Positions 57,035-64,000 of a DNA stretch of 64,000 nucleotides are shown here, piece after piece (position 1 is the stretch's first letter; the number at the start of each line of letters is the position of its first letter). The stretch comes from Dyadobacter crusticola DSM 16708 (GTDB lineage: Bacteria > Bacteroidota > Bacteroidia > Cytophagales > Spirosomataceae): positions 62,001 to 126,000 of the forward strand of contig NZ_JNJB01000012.1 in assembly GCF_000701505.1 (NCBI RefSeq), written 5' to 3'. The translations under genes and the position numbers were made by a program. Under the pieces are notes generated by a model, which was not told where the DNA came from, did not search any database, and saw nothing but the letters and a program-made list of their open reading frames with translations.

Positions 57035-58240
57035 TTAGCGAGCTTTTTCTTTGTTTATCCCTCTTTCAATTCCATATTCCAGTCCCCGCAATTCCGCGAG
57101 GCCACGTAATCGTCCGATTGCCGTATAACCAGGGTTTGTCCGTTTTCCGCTTGTCAGATCATCGAGCATACGGTGTCCGTGATCTGGTCGAAAAGGCATT
57201 CGCAGGTCTGTTCTCCCCTCTTCTTTTCTCCTTTTTTGCTCCAAAACAAGACCCTTCATGACGCTATACATATCTACATCTCCGTCCAGATGATCGGCCT
57301 CGTAGAAGCTTCCGTCGTGCTCTCTTTTGGTTGCACGTAAATGGATGAAATGGATTCTGCTACCAAGTCTCTCCACCATCCCGGCCAGGTCATTATCTGC
57401 TCTCACGCCATAAGATCCGGTGCAGAAGCAGATGCCATTAGCCTGGTTATCATAAGCCCCGAGCAGCATCATCGCGTCGTTTTCAGTACTTACCACACGC
57501 GGAAGACCCAAAATAGGATACGGCGGATCGTCGGGGTGAATAGCCAGCCTGATACCTGCTTCTGCAGCAACCGGCCCAATTGCCTGAATGAACTGGTACA
57601 AATGGGTACGCAATTCCAGGTCGCCGATCTCTTTATAGGTATCAAGTACTTTCCTGAACTCTTCAATTGTAAAACTCTCTTCGGAACCTGGCAAGCCTGC
57701 TATGATATTACGGACCAATCGCTGCACGTCTTCCTCCGCAGCTCCGTCTAGCCACTTTTTAGCTTTTGTTTTTTGTTCGTCAGTATACAATTCCTGCGCC
57801 TCCGGTCTGTTCAGGAGATAAAGGTCAAATGCGGCAAATTGCGCGGCATCAAACCGTAATCCCGTCGAACCGTCTTTCATAGGTGCGTCCAGGTCTGTTC
57901 TTGTCCAGTCGAGGATCGGCATGAAGTTGTAGCAGACCGTATCAATCCCACAGGCTCCGAGGTTGCGTAGGCTCTGCTGATAGTTAAGGATATACTTTGC
58001 AAAGTCGCCTGTGCGCGTCTTGATGGTTTCATGAACGGGCACGCTTTCGACCACAGACCAGGTAAGCCCGGCTTGCTCGATCATTTCTTTTCTTGCTAAG
58101 ATCTCATCAACCTCCCAGATCTGACCGTTTGGGATGTGGTGCAATGCAGTTACGATTCCGGTGGCGCCCGCTTGTCTGATATCCTGCAGAGAAACAGGAT
58201 CATTGGGTCCAAACCACCGCCAAGTTTGTTCTAGGGACAT
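57035..58240 (-). CDS. uxuA: Mannonate dehydratase
   Basis: 401 aa TIM-barrel enzyme (E. coli 394). It begins [20 protein letters not shown] with [16 protein letters not shown]; metal ligands are likely in [36 protein letters not shown] and IHFIHLRAT. It dehydrates D-mannonate to 2-keto-3-deoxygluconate. First gene of uxuA-uxaC. Fructuronate reductase (UxuB), which makes its substrate, is not in the window. Confidence 0.96.
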   Translation of the reverse strand: MSLEQTWRWFGPNDPVSLQDIRQAGATGIVTALHHIPNGQIWEVDEILARKEMIEQAGLTWSVVESVPVHETIKTRTGDFAKYILNYQQSLRNLGACGIDTVCYNFMPILDWTRTDLDAPMKDGSTGLRFDAAQFAAFDLYLLNRPEAQELYTDEQKTKAKKWLDGAAEEDVQRLVRNIIAGLPGSEESFTIEEFRKVLDTYKEIGDLELRTHLYQFIQAIGPVAAEAGIRLAIHPDDPPYPILGLPRVVSTENDAMMLLGAYDNQANGICFCTGSYGVRADNDLAGMVERLGSRIHFIHLRATKREHDGSFYEADHLDGDVDMYSVMKGLVLEQKRRKEEGRTDLRMPFRPDHGHRMLDDLTSGKRTNPGYTAIGRLRGLAELRGLEYGIERGINKEKAR

Positions 58241-58250
58241 TTTTAAGGGG

Positions 58251-58411
58251 CTGTCGGCTTTCGGCTGTCGGCCGTCAGCTTTAGCAGTTTAGTTAAATGC
58301 TTTTCAGAATGATCTGTCAGCAAAAGTGATTGTTATTGGTATTTCAAAAAAAGCCGATTGCCGATTGCCGACAGCCGAAGTTCCTAAATTGCCGAAAGCC
58401 GACAGCCGAAG
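58251..58411. repeat. Repeat family D cluster
   Basis: CTGTCGGCTTTCGGC (58251-58265) is the exact inverse of GCCGAAAGCCGACAG (58391-58405). Further copies of GCCGACAGCCGAAG lie at 58366-58380 and 58398-58411. The block fills the gap between uxuA and the sigma factor gene. A related copy is at 19529. Confidence 0.6.
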
Positions 58412-58414
58412 TCT

Positions 58415-59026
58415 TCAAGCTACCAACCTATGCTCAGGTACGCGCTCTCTCAATACCTTCAGTGCGCGGCTCATTTGAGTTTCGACCGTTTTTACTGAGA
58501 TAGCGAGCTTTTCGGCTATATCCCGGTAACGCAAACCTTCTTCGCGGCTTAGCCGGAAAATAAGCTGGCACTGCCTGGGAAGTGCCTGAATGCAATCTTC
58601 AACGTGCTCGTAAAACTCATTGAAAGACAACTCCTCGCAAGGTGAAAAATGGTCCGCGTGGGTCATGTTCCATTGCACAGATTCGAGCGATTCGCGTTCA
58701 TTTTGGCGGTGTATCCTCAGTTTGAGATAATCCAGTGCCTGATTGCGAACTGCCCGGTAAATGTAAGCCTGAAAAGAAGTATGCACCTCAATCTGCTCGC
58801 GATTTTTCCAAAGTTTCACAAACACATCCGAAACTACTTCCTCGGCGATCTCGCGGGTGATTACTACGCGCATTGCATAGTTGCAAAGCGATCTGTAATG
58901 GTGATTGAAAAGCTCCCGGAAAGCATGGTAGTCCCCGTTCGCCACTACTTTGCCGAACAGGTTTTCCAACAAACTTTTCTGATTCGTGGCAGAAGGTGTT
59001 GTACAGGTAAACGGTTTTGCTTCCAT
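58415..59026 (-). CDS. RNA polymerase sigma-70 factor, ECF (FecI-like)
   Basis: 203 aa. Region 2 has ELFNHHYRSLCNYAMRVV, EVVSDVFVKLWKNREQIEVH and TSFQAYIYRAVRNQALDYLK. Region 4 has LPRQCQLIFRLSREEGLRYRD followed by IAEKLAISVKTVETQMSRALK, the Bacteroidota-expansion ECF pattern usually paired with a FecR and SusC/SusD. No FecR, SusC or SusD gene is next to it here, so its partner lies elsewhere or is lost. Location beside the uronate genes suggests, without proving, a link. Confidence 0.92.
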   Translation of the reverse strand: MEAKPFTCTTPSATNQKSLLENLFGKVVANGDYHAFRELFNHHYRSLCNYAMRVVITREIAEEVVSDVFVKLWKNREQIEVHTSFQAYIYRAVRNQALDYLKLRIHRQNERESLESVQWNMTHADHFSPCEELSFNEFYEHVEDCIQALPRQCQLIFRLSREEGLRYRDIAEKLAISVKTVETQMSRALKVLRERVPEHRLVA

Positions 59027-59173
59027 GTATTCAGACTGGATTGGTTTAGAAAATTTCCGCGATTGGTAATGGTGTGCAGTAGCTGATCTTCGTCAACATT
59101 GAACCGAGTTTAACCATTGATTCAGTGATACACAAAAATAAATCTTGAAAAAAAGCAATTATTTTACGCAACC

Positions 59174-59214
59174 GTTCCCGGAACCGTTCCCGTTCCCGGA
59201 ACTTTCCCCGGAAC
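59174..59214. promoter_or_regulatory. Repeated GTTCCCGGAAC motif
   Basis: GTTCCCGGAAC at 59174-59184 and 59192-59202, then CCCCGGAAC ending at 59214. The copies lie in the divergent 279-nt gap between the sigma factor gene and the LacI-type gene; nothing else clear is seen there. Candidate binding site for either regulator. Confidence 0.4.
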
Positions 59215-59304
59215 TTCTGACTTAGTTCGGTAAATTGTGCACCTATCCAACTTTGGTGCATTTCATAGGTTTTATATTAAGATTGCATTATTCCCATATC
59301 CTCG

Positions 59305-60324
59305 ATGAAAAAGGTTTCCATTACAATTAAAGAGATTGCGCGGCAGCTGAATATTTCCAAATCCACCGTGTCACGGGCATTGAGGGACAGCAGCGAGATC
59401 AGCGAAGAAACCAAGAAAAAAGTGATCAACCTGGCAGAGCAGCTCAACTATTATCCCAACCCGATCGCGATCAGTTTGCTAAAAAACCGCACGCAGACAA
59501 TCGGTGTGATTGTGCCGGATATTGCCAACCGTTTCTATTCATCGGCAATCGGAGGTGTTGAGGATATTGCTTACAGCAGGGGCTACCATACGATGATCTA
59601 CCAGAGTCACGAACAGCTCGAAAGAGAGCGTTCGGCCTCCCGGCACATTGCGTCCCGGCGCGTCGACGGTTTGGTAGTCGCTATTTCAAGCCAGTCTGAG
59701 GATATCGACCATTTCGTTTCCTTGCAGGAACAGGGAATTCCGGTTGTATTTTTCGATAGGGTAAGCGATGCAATGCAAACACATCGGGTGCGGGTGGATG
59801 ATTACAAAGGAGCATTTGAGGCCACAGAACATTTGATTAGCGAAGGCTGTCGCCGGATTGCTCACATAGCAGGTCCGAAACCACTCTCTATTACTCGCTT
59901 CCGGCTCGAAGGCTACAAAGATGCTTTGCGGAAACATGATATCGCATTTCAGGACGAGTGGGTTTTGCATAGTGAGGTAACGCAGGCAGGCGGCACTGAA
60001 AGAACTTACCAGCTTATGGCATTGCGTGAGCGGCCAGATGCGATATTTGGCGCAAGCGACCGGATTACAATGGGTGTACACTGTGCATTGCGACAGCTGG
60101 GCTACCGGATGCCCGACGATGTGGCGGTGGTGGGCTTTTGCGACCTCGCTATGTCGTCGCTGCTTGACCCACCGGTGAGCTCCATTACCCAGCCTTCCTT
60201 CGAAATGGGCCAGCAAGCCACTTCGTTGCTATTGGATCTGATAGAAAGCAAAAATACCCCGGCCGAATATGAGACCAGGGTATTGCCTTCCAATTTGGTG
60301 ATCAACAAGTCTTCTATGAAGTAA
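59305..60324 (+). CDS. LacI-family transcriptional regulator
   Basis: 339 aa. The N-terminal helix-turn-helix is ITIKEIARQLNISKSTVSRA, followed by the hinge helix region (YYPNPIAISLLKNRTQTIG). The periplasmic-binding-like ligand domain includes IGVIVPDIANRFYSSAIGG, VVFFDRVSD, RIAHIAGPK, PDAIFGASDRITMGVHCAL and VAVVGFCDLAMSSLLDPPVS. It lies beside the uxu/kdg genes and is a good candidate uronate-pathway repressor sensing a pathway sugar acid. Confidence 0.93.
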   Translation: MKKVSITIKEIARQLNISKSTVSRALRDSSEISEETKKKVINLAEQLNYYPNPIAISLLKNRTQTIGVIVPDIANRFYSSAIGGVEDIAYSRGYHTMIYQSHEQLERERSASRHIASRRVDGLVVAISSQSEDIDHFVSLQEQGIPVVFFDRVSDAMQTHRVRVDDYKGAFEATEHLISEGCRRIAHIAGPKPLSITRFRLEGYKDALRKHDIAFQDEWVLHSEVTQAGGTERTYQLMALRERPDAIFGASDRITMGVHCALRQLGYRMPDDVAVVGFCDLAMSSLLDPPVSSITQPSFEMGQQATSLLLDLIESKNTPAEYETRVLPSNLVINKSSMK

Positions 60325-60354
60325 TATTAACCTGTGAGCGTCACCCGGTAAAGG

Positions 60355-61635
60355 TTACCCCGTAATCGTTTTAAGCTTTCTGTCAAACTCTGCCAGAATG
60401 CGTTCTTTCATCTGAACCTTACGCTTCTGAATGTTGATGCGGCCAGCTGCCTGCTTATCCAATTCAGGGTCACCGGTGGCTGTTCTGTCAAATTCAAGGA
60501 TTGCAAATTCCAGATCGCTTTTTTCGCGTTTTGCCAGCCATTCCAGCTCCCGGTACTTGGTGCGAAGCTGCTCTTCCTGACTTTTCAGTTCAAATGCAGG
60601 GTACTTTCTGCTGATGACACGCGCCAGATAACTTAGCTCGAATATTTTATCACAGACCATTCTGAAACGCTCGGCAAGCTCTTTGTCAGCCATCTTGAAT
60701 GGTATTTTAATCTCCTTCCACTTGCTGAGCAGCACTTTCGCTTCCTGCGAAGCTTCCACGATATCCTGCGAGCGCAACAGCGTTTCGGCCTGTGCCAGTA
60801 ATTTCTGTTGTTCCAAAATCCGCGGGTCTACGCGCACTTTTGGTTCAATGCCTTTTGCGAGATTGTATTTGTCATAAAACAATTTCAGGAAATGCCTGTA
60901 AGCCTTGTTGACTTTGAAAAAACGCTTTGGCGGTACTTCCCCTACATTGTTCCACGCATTGCGTACATCGCGCGCTTTGGCATAGGCATCGTCCAGATCG
61001 CGTGAATAGCTGAGTGTTTTCGTAATCTTAATCAGCTTTTCGTACTCTTCAATGCGTTGCTGGTTAATCTTGTTCTGCTCGTCGAAATAGTCGCGGCGGC
61101 GCTGGAAGAAATCGTCGAGTATCTGCTGAAAAGTGCTTTCCACTTCCTCCTGATACTCTTTTTCAACCGGCCCTGTGCGGATCCATTTGGCTTTTATTTC
61201 CTGTATCTGATCTGTTGCAGCAGCATAGTCTCCAATAGCGGCAGCGACTTTAACATCTTCGATCAGTGCGCGTTTTATTTCAAGATTTTTGAGCTGGTTA
61301 ACTTCAATCAAGCCTTTCAGATACTCCTCTTTCTCTTCCAGTCGCTGCAACAAAGGAACAAAGTCCCCCAGTGCGTCAAAACCTTTAAGCTTACGTTGCA
61401 GCTGGATCAGTTTGGTCAAATAAGAGCCTTTGTTGAGGGCTTCATCTATTTCCTTTTCCAATTGCTCGACTTTGTTCAGGACGATATTAAATCGATTTTT
61501 AAAATAATCTATCGCCTCCTGCTCTGTCCTTTTAACTTCTCCAATTTGCCGGTCGGGGAAATCCAAATACCCCTTTAAAAATACCTTGCTGTCTTTAACA
61601 TAGCCGTATTCATCATTCAATGTGGCATTTTCCAT
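60355..61635 (-). CDS. DUF349-domain coiled-coil protein
   Basis: 426 aa from the ATG at 61635 (MENATLNDEYGYVKDSKVFL); the frame is open 19 codons further upstream. It is rich in Lys/Glu helices and contains repeated DUF349-type segments (KAKWIRTGPVEKEYQEEVES, VRNAWNNVGEVPPKRFFKVN, LLSKWKEIKIPFKMADKELA), each with the W-x-x-x-G/I core. Cytosolic, function poorly known; ribosome- or RNA-linked roles have been suggested for the family. Divergent from ettA. Confidence 0.88.
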   Translation of the reverse strand: MENATLNDEYGYVKDSKVFLKGYLDFPDRQIGEVKRTEQEAIDYFKNRFNIVLNKVEQLEKEIDEALNKGSYLTKLIQLQRKLKGFDALGDFVPLLQRLEEKEEYLKGLIEVNQLKNLEIKRALIEDVKVAAAIGDYAAATDQIQEIKAKWIRTGPVEKEYQEEVESTFQQILDDFFQRRRDYFDEQNKINQQRIEEYEKLIKITKTLSYSRDLDDAYAKARDVRNAWNNVGEVPPKRFFKVNKAYRHFLKLFYDKYNLAKGIEPKVRVDPRILEQQKLLAQAETLLRSQDIVEASQEAKVLLSKWKEIKIPFKMADKELAERFRMVCDKIFELSYLARVISRKYPAFELKSQEEQLRTKYRELEWLAKREKSDLEFAILEFDRTATGDPELDKQAAGRINIQKRKVQMKERILAEFDRKLKTITG

Positions 61636-61706
61636 TCTTCCAATTTTTTTATCTGCTAAGTGTAGGGATATATAACGATATTTGTTACGCACAAATTAAA
61701 CAAAAA

Positions 61707-63374
61707 ATGAGTAACGAAACCATTATTTTCTCAATGTCTGGGGTCAACAAAATCATTCCTCCCAACAGGCATATTATTAAAAATATCTATTTATCCTTTT
61801 TTTATGGTGCAAAAATCGGGGTTCTTGGATTAAATGGTTCAGGGAAATCAACGCTGCTGCGGGTTATTGCCGGAATCGATAAAGACATCCAGGGAGACGT
61901 CGTTTTTTCGCCCGGTTATTCCGTCGGAATGCTTGAACAGGAACCCAAGCTCGATCCCACAAAGACCGTCAGAGAAGTAGTTGAAGAAGGTGTTCAGGAG
62001 ATTGTTGATCTCTTAAAAGAGTTTGACCAGATCAATGAAGCCTTCGGTGCGGAAGATGCGGATTTTGACAAATTACTTGAAAGACAAGGTGAGGTTCAGG
62101 AAAAGCTGGACGCTGCCGACGCGTGGAATCTAGACAACCGCCTCGAAATTGCAATGGATGCATTGCGCTGCCCGCCTTCGGATGTGCTGGTATCGACACT
62201 TTCGGGTGGTGAAAAACGCAGGGTCGCATTGTGCCGGTTACTGCTCCGCCAGCCTGATGTTCTGTTGCTGGATGAACCGACCAACCACCTCGACGCTGAG
62301 TCGGTACTCTGGCTGGAAGAGCATTTGAGACAATATAAAGGCACTGTAATCGCAGTGACCCACGACCGGTACTTCCTGGATAATGTAGCCGGCTGGATCC
62401 TGGAACTGGACCGCGGCGAAGGTATTCCATGGAAAGGCAACTATTCGTCCTGGCTGGAGCAAAAGCAGGAGCGATTGAAAAAAGAAGAGAAAACAGAATC
62501 AAAACGCCAGAAAACGCTGCAACGTGAGCTGGAATGGGTTCGAATGGGGGCAAAAGGCCGTCAGGCGAAGTCAAAAGCACGTTTAGGCGCATACGAAAGA
62601 TTACTTGGAGAGGAAGGACGGGAGAAAGAAGAGAAATTGGAGATCTTCATACCTGCCGGTCCAAGGTTGGGTAACAAAGTAATTGAGGCACACAATGTTT
62701 CAATGGGCTTTGGTGACAGATTACTTTACGAAAATCTCAATTTTGCATTGCCTCCAAATGGTATAGTCGGCATTATCGGACCAAACGGTGCCGGTAAAAC
62801 AACACTTTTCAAACTGATCACCGGCCAGCTAAAACCACTTACAGGTCACTTTGATGTGGGCGAGACGGTTGAGCTGGCTTATGTTGACCAGGAACACGAC
62901 AACCTTGATCCTGCCAAAACGGTATACCAAAGCATTGCCGACGGAAATGACTGGATTATGATCGGCGGCAAGCAGTCAAATGCCCGCGCTTATGTGAGCC
63001 GCTTCAACTTCGGCGGCGGCGACCAGGAAAAGAAAGTAGGGAACCTGTCCGGCGGTGAAAGAAACCGCGTACACCTCGCTATGACGCTCAAAGAAGGCGG
63101 TAACCTGCTGCTGCTCGATGAGCCGACCAACGATTTGGACGTAAATACATTACGCGCATTGGAAGAAGGTCTGGAAAACTTCGCAGGTTGCGCAGTAATC
63201 ATTTCCCACGACCGGTGGTTCCTCGACCGCGTTGCTACGCACATACTTGCATTCGAAGGCGACTCGCAGGTGTACTGGTTTGAAGGAAATTTCTCGGAAT
63301 ATGAGGAAAACAGACGGAAAAGACTCGGTGGCGATGCCACTCCAAAGCGGATTAAGTATAAAAAATTGGCTTAG
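61707..63374 (+). CDS. ettA: Energy-dependent translational throttle protein EttA (ABC-F)
   Basis: 555 aa from the ATG at 61707 (MSNETIIFSMSGVNKIIPPN); upstream codons are in frame but unlikely. Two ABC domains without membrane helices: Walker A GLNGSGKST and GPNGAGKTT, signatures LSGGEKRRVALCRLLL and LSGGERNRVHLAM, and Walker B LLLDEPTNHLD and LLLDEPTNDLD. The P-site tRNA interaction linker (about 245-310, KKEEKTESKRQKTLQRELEW) has EttA-like length. It binds the ribosomal E site and couples translation to ATP level. The perfect palindrome at 63387 follows it. Confidence 0.93.
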   Translation: MSNETIIFSMSGVNKIIPPNRHIIKNIYLSFFYGAKIGVLGLNGSGKSTLLRVIAGIDKDIQGDVVFSPGYSVGMLEQEPKLDPTKTVREVVEEGVQEIVDLLKEFDQINEAFGAEDADFDKLLERQGEVQEKLDAADAWNLDNRLEIAMDALRCPPSDVLVSTLSGGEKRRVALCRLLLRQPDVLLLDEPTNHLDAESVLWLEEHLRQYKGTVIAVTHDRYFLDNVAGWILELDRGEGIPWKGNYSSWLEQKQERLKKEEKTESKRQKTLQRELEWVRMGAKGRQAKSKARLGAYERLLGEEGREKEEKLEIFIPAGPRLGNKVIEAHNVSMGFGDRLLYENLNFALPPNGIVGIIGPNGAGKTTLFKLITGQLKPLTGHFDVGETVELAYVDQEHDNLDPAKTVYQSIADGNDWIMIGGKQSNARAYVSRFNFGGGDQEKKVGNLSGGERNRVHLAMTLKEGGNLLLLDEPTNDLDVNTLRALEEGLENFAGCAVIISHDRWFLDRVATHILAFEGDSQVYWFEGNFSEYEENRRKRLGGDATPKRIKYKKLA

Positions 63375-63386
63375 CGTTTAAATTAC

Positions 63387-63433
63387 TTGTCACGTTGAGC
63401 GCAGTCGAAACGCGACTGCGCTCAACGTGACAA
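63387..63433. repeat. Palindromic repeat family B, also ettA terminator
   Basis: Perfect 21-bp inverted arms starting TTGTCACGTTGAGCGCAG around an AAACG loop, 12 nt past the ettA stop. Same family as 15988-16062. It should act as a strong terminator. Confidence 0.85.
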
Positions 63434-63542
63434 AAACATAGGCAGTGACAAAAACATACAAGGTGGCTGAACGTTACTGAGCGCTTGATTGGCTCAAAGA
63501 TCAATTCTTGCTAACTTTCGGACAAATCAGTTTTTCCAATCA

Positions 63543-64000
63543 ATGAGTCCAAATTCGTCTTTGCCTAAAATACATTTCATCTCAATAGGTGGCAGCGTCA
63601 TGCATAATCTTGCCATCGAGCTCCATCTGAAAGGATATATCGTTACAGGGTCAGACGATGAGATATATGAACCTTCGGCCAGTCGGCTTGCACAATACGA
63701 TCTTTTGCCTGCTGTTACCGGCTGGTTTCCCGAAAAAATCACTACTGATCTTCAATCTGTTATTCTCGGGATGCACGCGCGCCAGGATAACCCGGAACTT
63801 GCCCGTGCGCGGGAGCTGGGGATTAAAGTGTACTCCTATCCTGAATATATTTTTGAGCAAAGCCAGAGCAAACAGCGCGTGGTAATTGCCGGAAGTCACG
63901 GCAAAACCACCACAACTTCAATGGTGCTCCACGTTTTGAAGTACAATAACCGGATATTCAACTACCTGGTAGGTGCGCAGATCGAAGGTTTTGATAATAT
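63543..64000 (+). CDS. mpl: UDP-N-acetylmuramate:peptide ligase Mpl, N-terminal part (runs off window)
   Basis: 152 codons are visible from the ATG at 63543 (MSPNSSLPKIHFISIGGSVM). The Rossmann-like first domain has HFISIGGSVMHNLAIELHLKG and YIVTGSDDEIYEPS, and VVIAGSHGKTTTTSM is the Mur-ligase ATP loop. This combination, with IGGSVM in place of IGG(I/S)GMS, fits Mpl, which reattaches recycled murein tripeptide to UDP-MurNAc. MurC is the alternative, but the long D-D-E-I-Y-E-P-S segment favours Mpl. The 3' end is beyond 64000. Confidence 0.85.
   Translation, partial: MSPNSSLPKIHFISIGGSVMHNLAIELHLKGYIVTGSDDEIYEPSASRLAQYDLLPAVTGWFPEKITTDLQSVILGMHARQDNPELARARELGIKVYSYPEYIFEQSQSKQRVVIAGSHGKTTTTSMVLHVLKYNNRIFNYLVGAQIEGFDN

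Noticed and set aside
58251-58411. Possible CRISPR array in the family D repeats
   Set aside because: Repeats are short, irregularly spaced and inverted as well as direct, with no spacers of constant length and no cas genes.

Overview
The window looks like a chromosomal segment of a Bacteroidota bacterium of the order Cytophagales, most like Dyadobacter or a close Spirosomataceae relative. This is an inference from gene content: DUF5618, DUF5777, DUF6702 and YceD/L32/PlsX/FabH/EF-P/AccBC in the Bacteroidota order, FecI-like sigma factors, lipoprotein-rich secretome, TAnnTTTG-type promoters and little sign of Shine-Dalgarno sequences. No rRNA, tRNA, CRISPR array, intact insertion sequence or prophage was seen.

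Layout. 1-5.2 kb: 5' part of argB (minus), dsbD, and a secreted DUF4965-type glutaminase. 5.2-9.5 kb: a tandem array of four paralogous lipoproteins, each with its own terminator; three share a ~95 bp upstream block, and one gap holds a fossil of the glutaminase 3' end. 9.6-15.9 kb: a marR-tolC-MFP-RND efflux operon with a palindromic operator inside the marR promoter. 16-21 kb: M48 lipoprotein protease, PlsC-like acyltransferase, TIGR01777 epimerase, M61 aminopeptidase. 21.1-28.2 kb: barrel protein, NeuD/PglD-like acyltransferase, then the lipid/translation cluster yceD-rpmF-plsX-fabH-efp-accB-accC. 28.2-34.4 kb: DUF5618, a Gfo/Idh/MocA oxidoreductase, an atypical Nramp-family transporter, a conserved protein of unknown function, GGCT, coaX. 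34.5-42.1 kb: a GH2 beta-galactosidase with a strange basic tail, then YceI-DUF5777-Rieske and an ECF sigma factor coupled to a one-TM/barrel protein. 42.3-51.9 kb: acyltransferase 3, ABC exporter, membrane-anchored MutS-like ATPase, RseP, DUF6702, Lon. 51.9-60.3 kb: hexuronate catabolism (uxaB, eda, kdgK, uxaC, uxuA) with a FecI-like sigma factor and a LacI regulator. 60.3-64 kb: DUF349 protein, EttA-type ABC-F, and the start of mpl.

How the genes work together. UxaC, UxaB, UxuA, KdgK and Eda cover most of the route from galacturonate and glucuronate to pyruvate and glyceraldehyde-3-phosphate; altronate dehydratase and fructuronate reductase are not in the window. The acc/fab/pls cluster supplies fatty acid and phosphatidic acid synthesis. 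The efflux operon appears autoregulated by its MarR protein.

The most unusual material is the lipoprotein array with its duplicated promoter regions and gene fossil, the membrane-anchored MutS homologue next to an ABC exporter, the Nramp homologue lacking its metal-binding motifs, the GH2 basic tail, the palindrome abutting lon, and at least four families of dispersed palindromic repeats. I did not find a clear new defence or mobile system.
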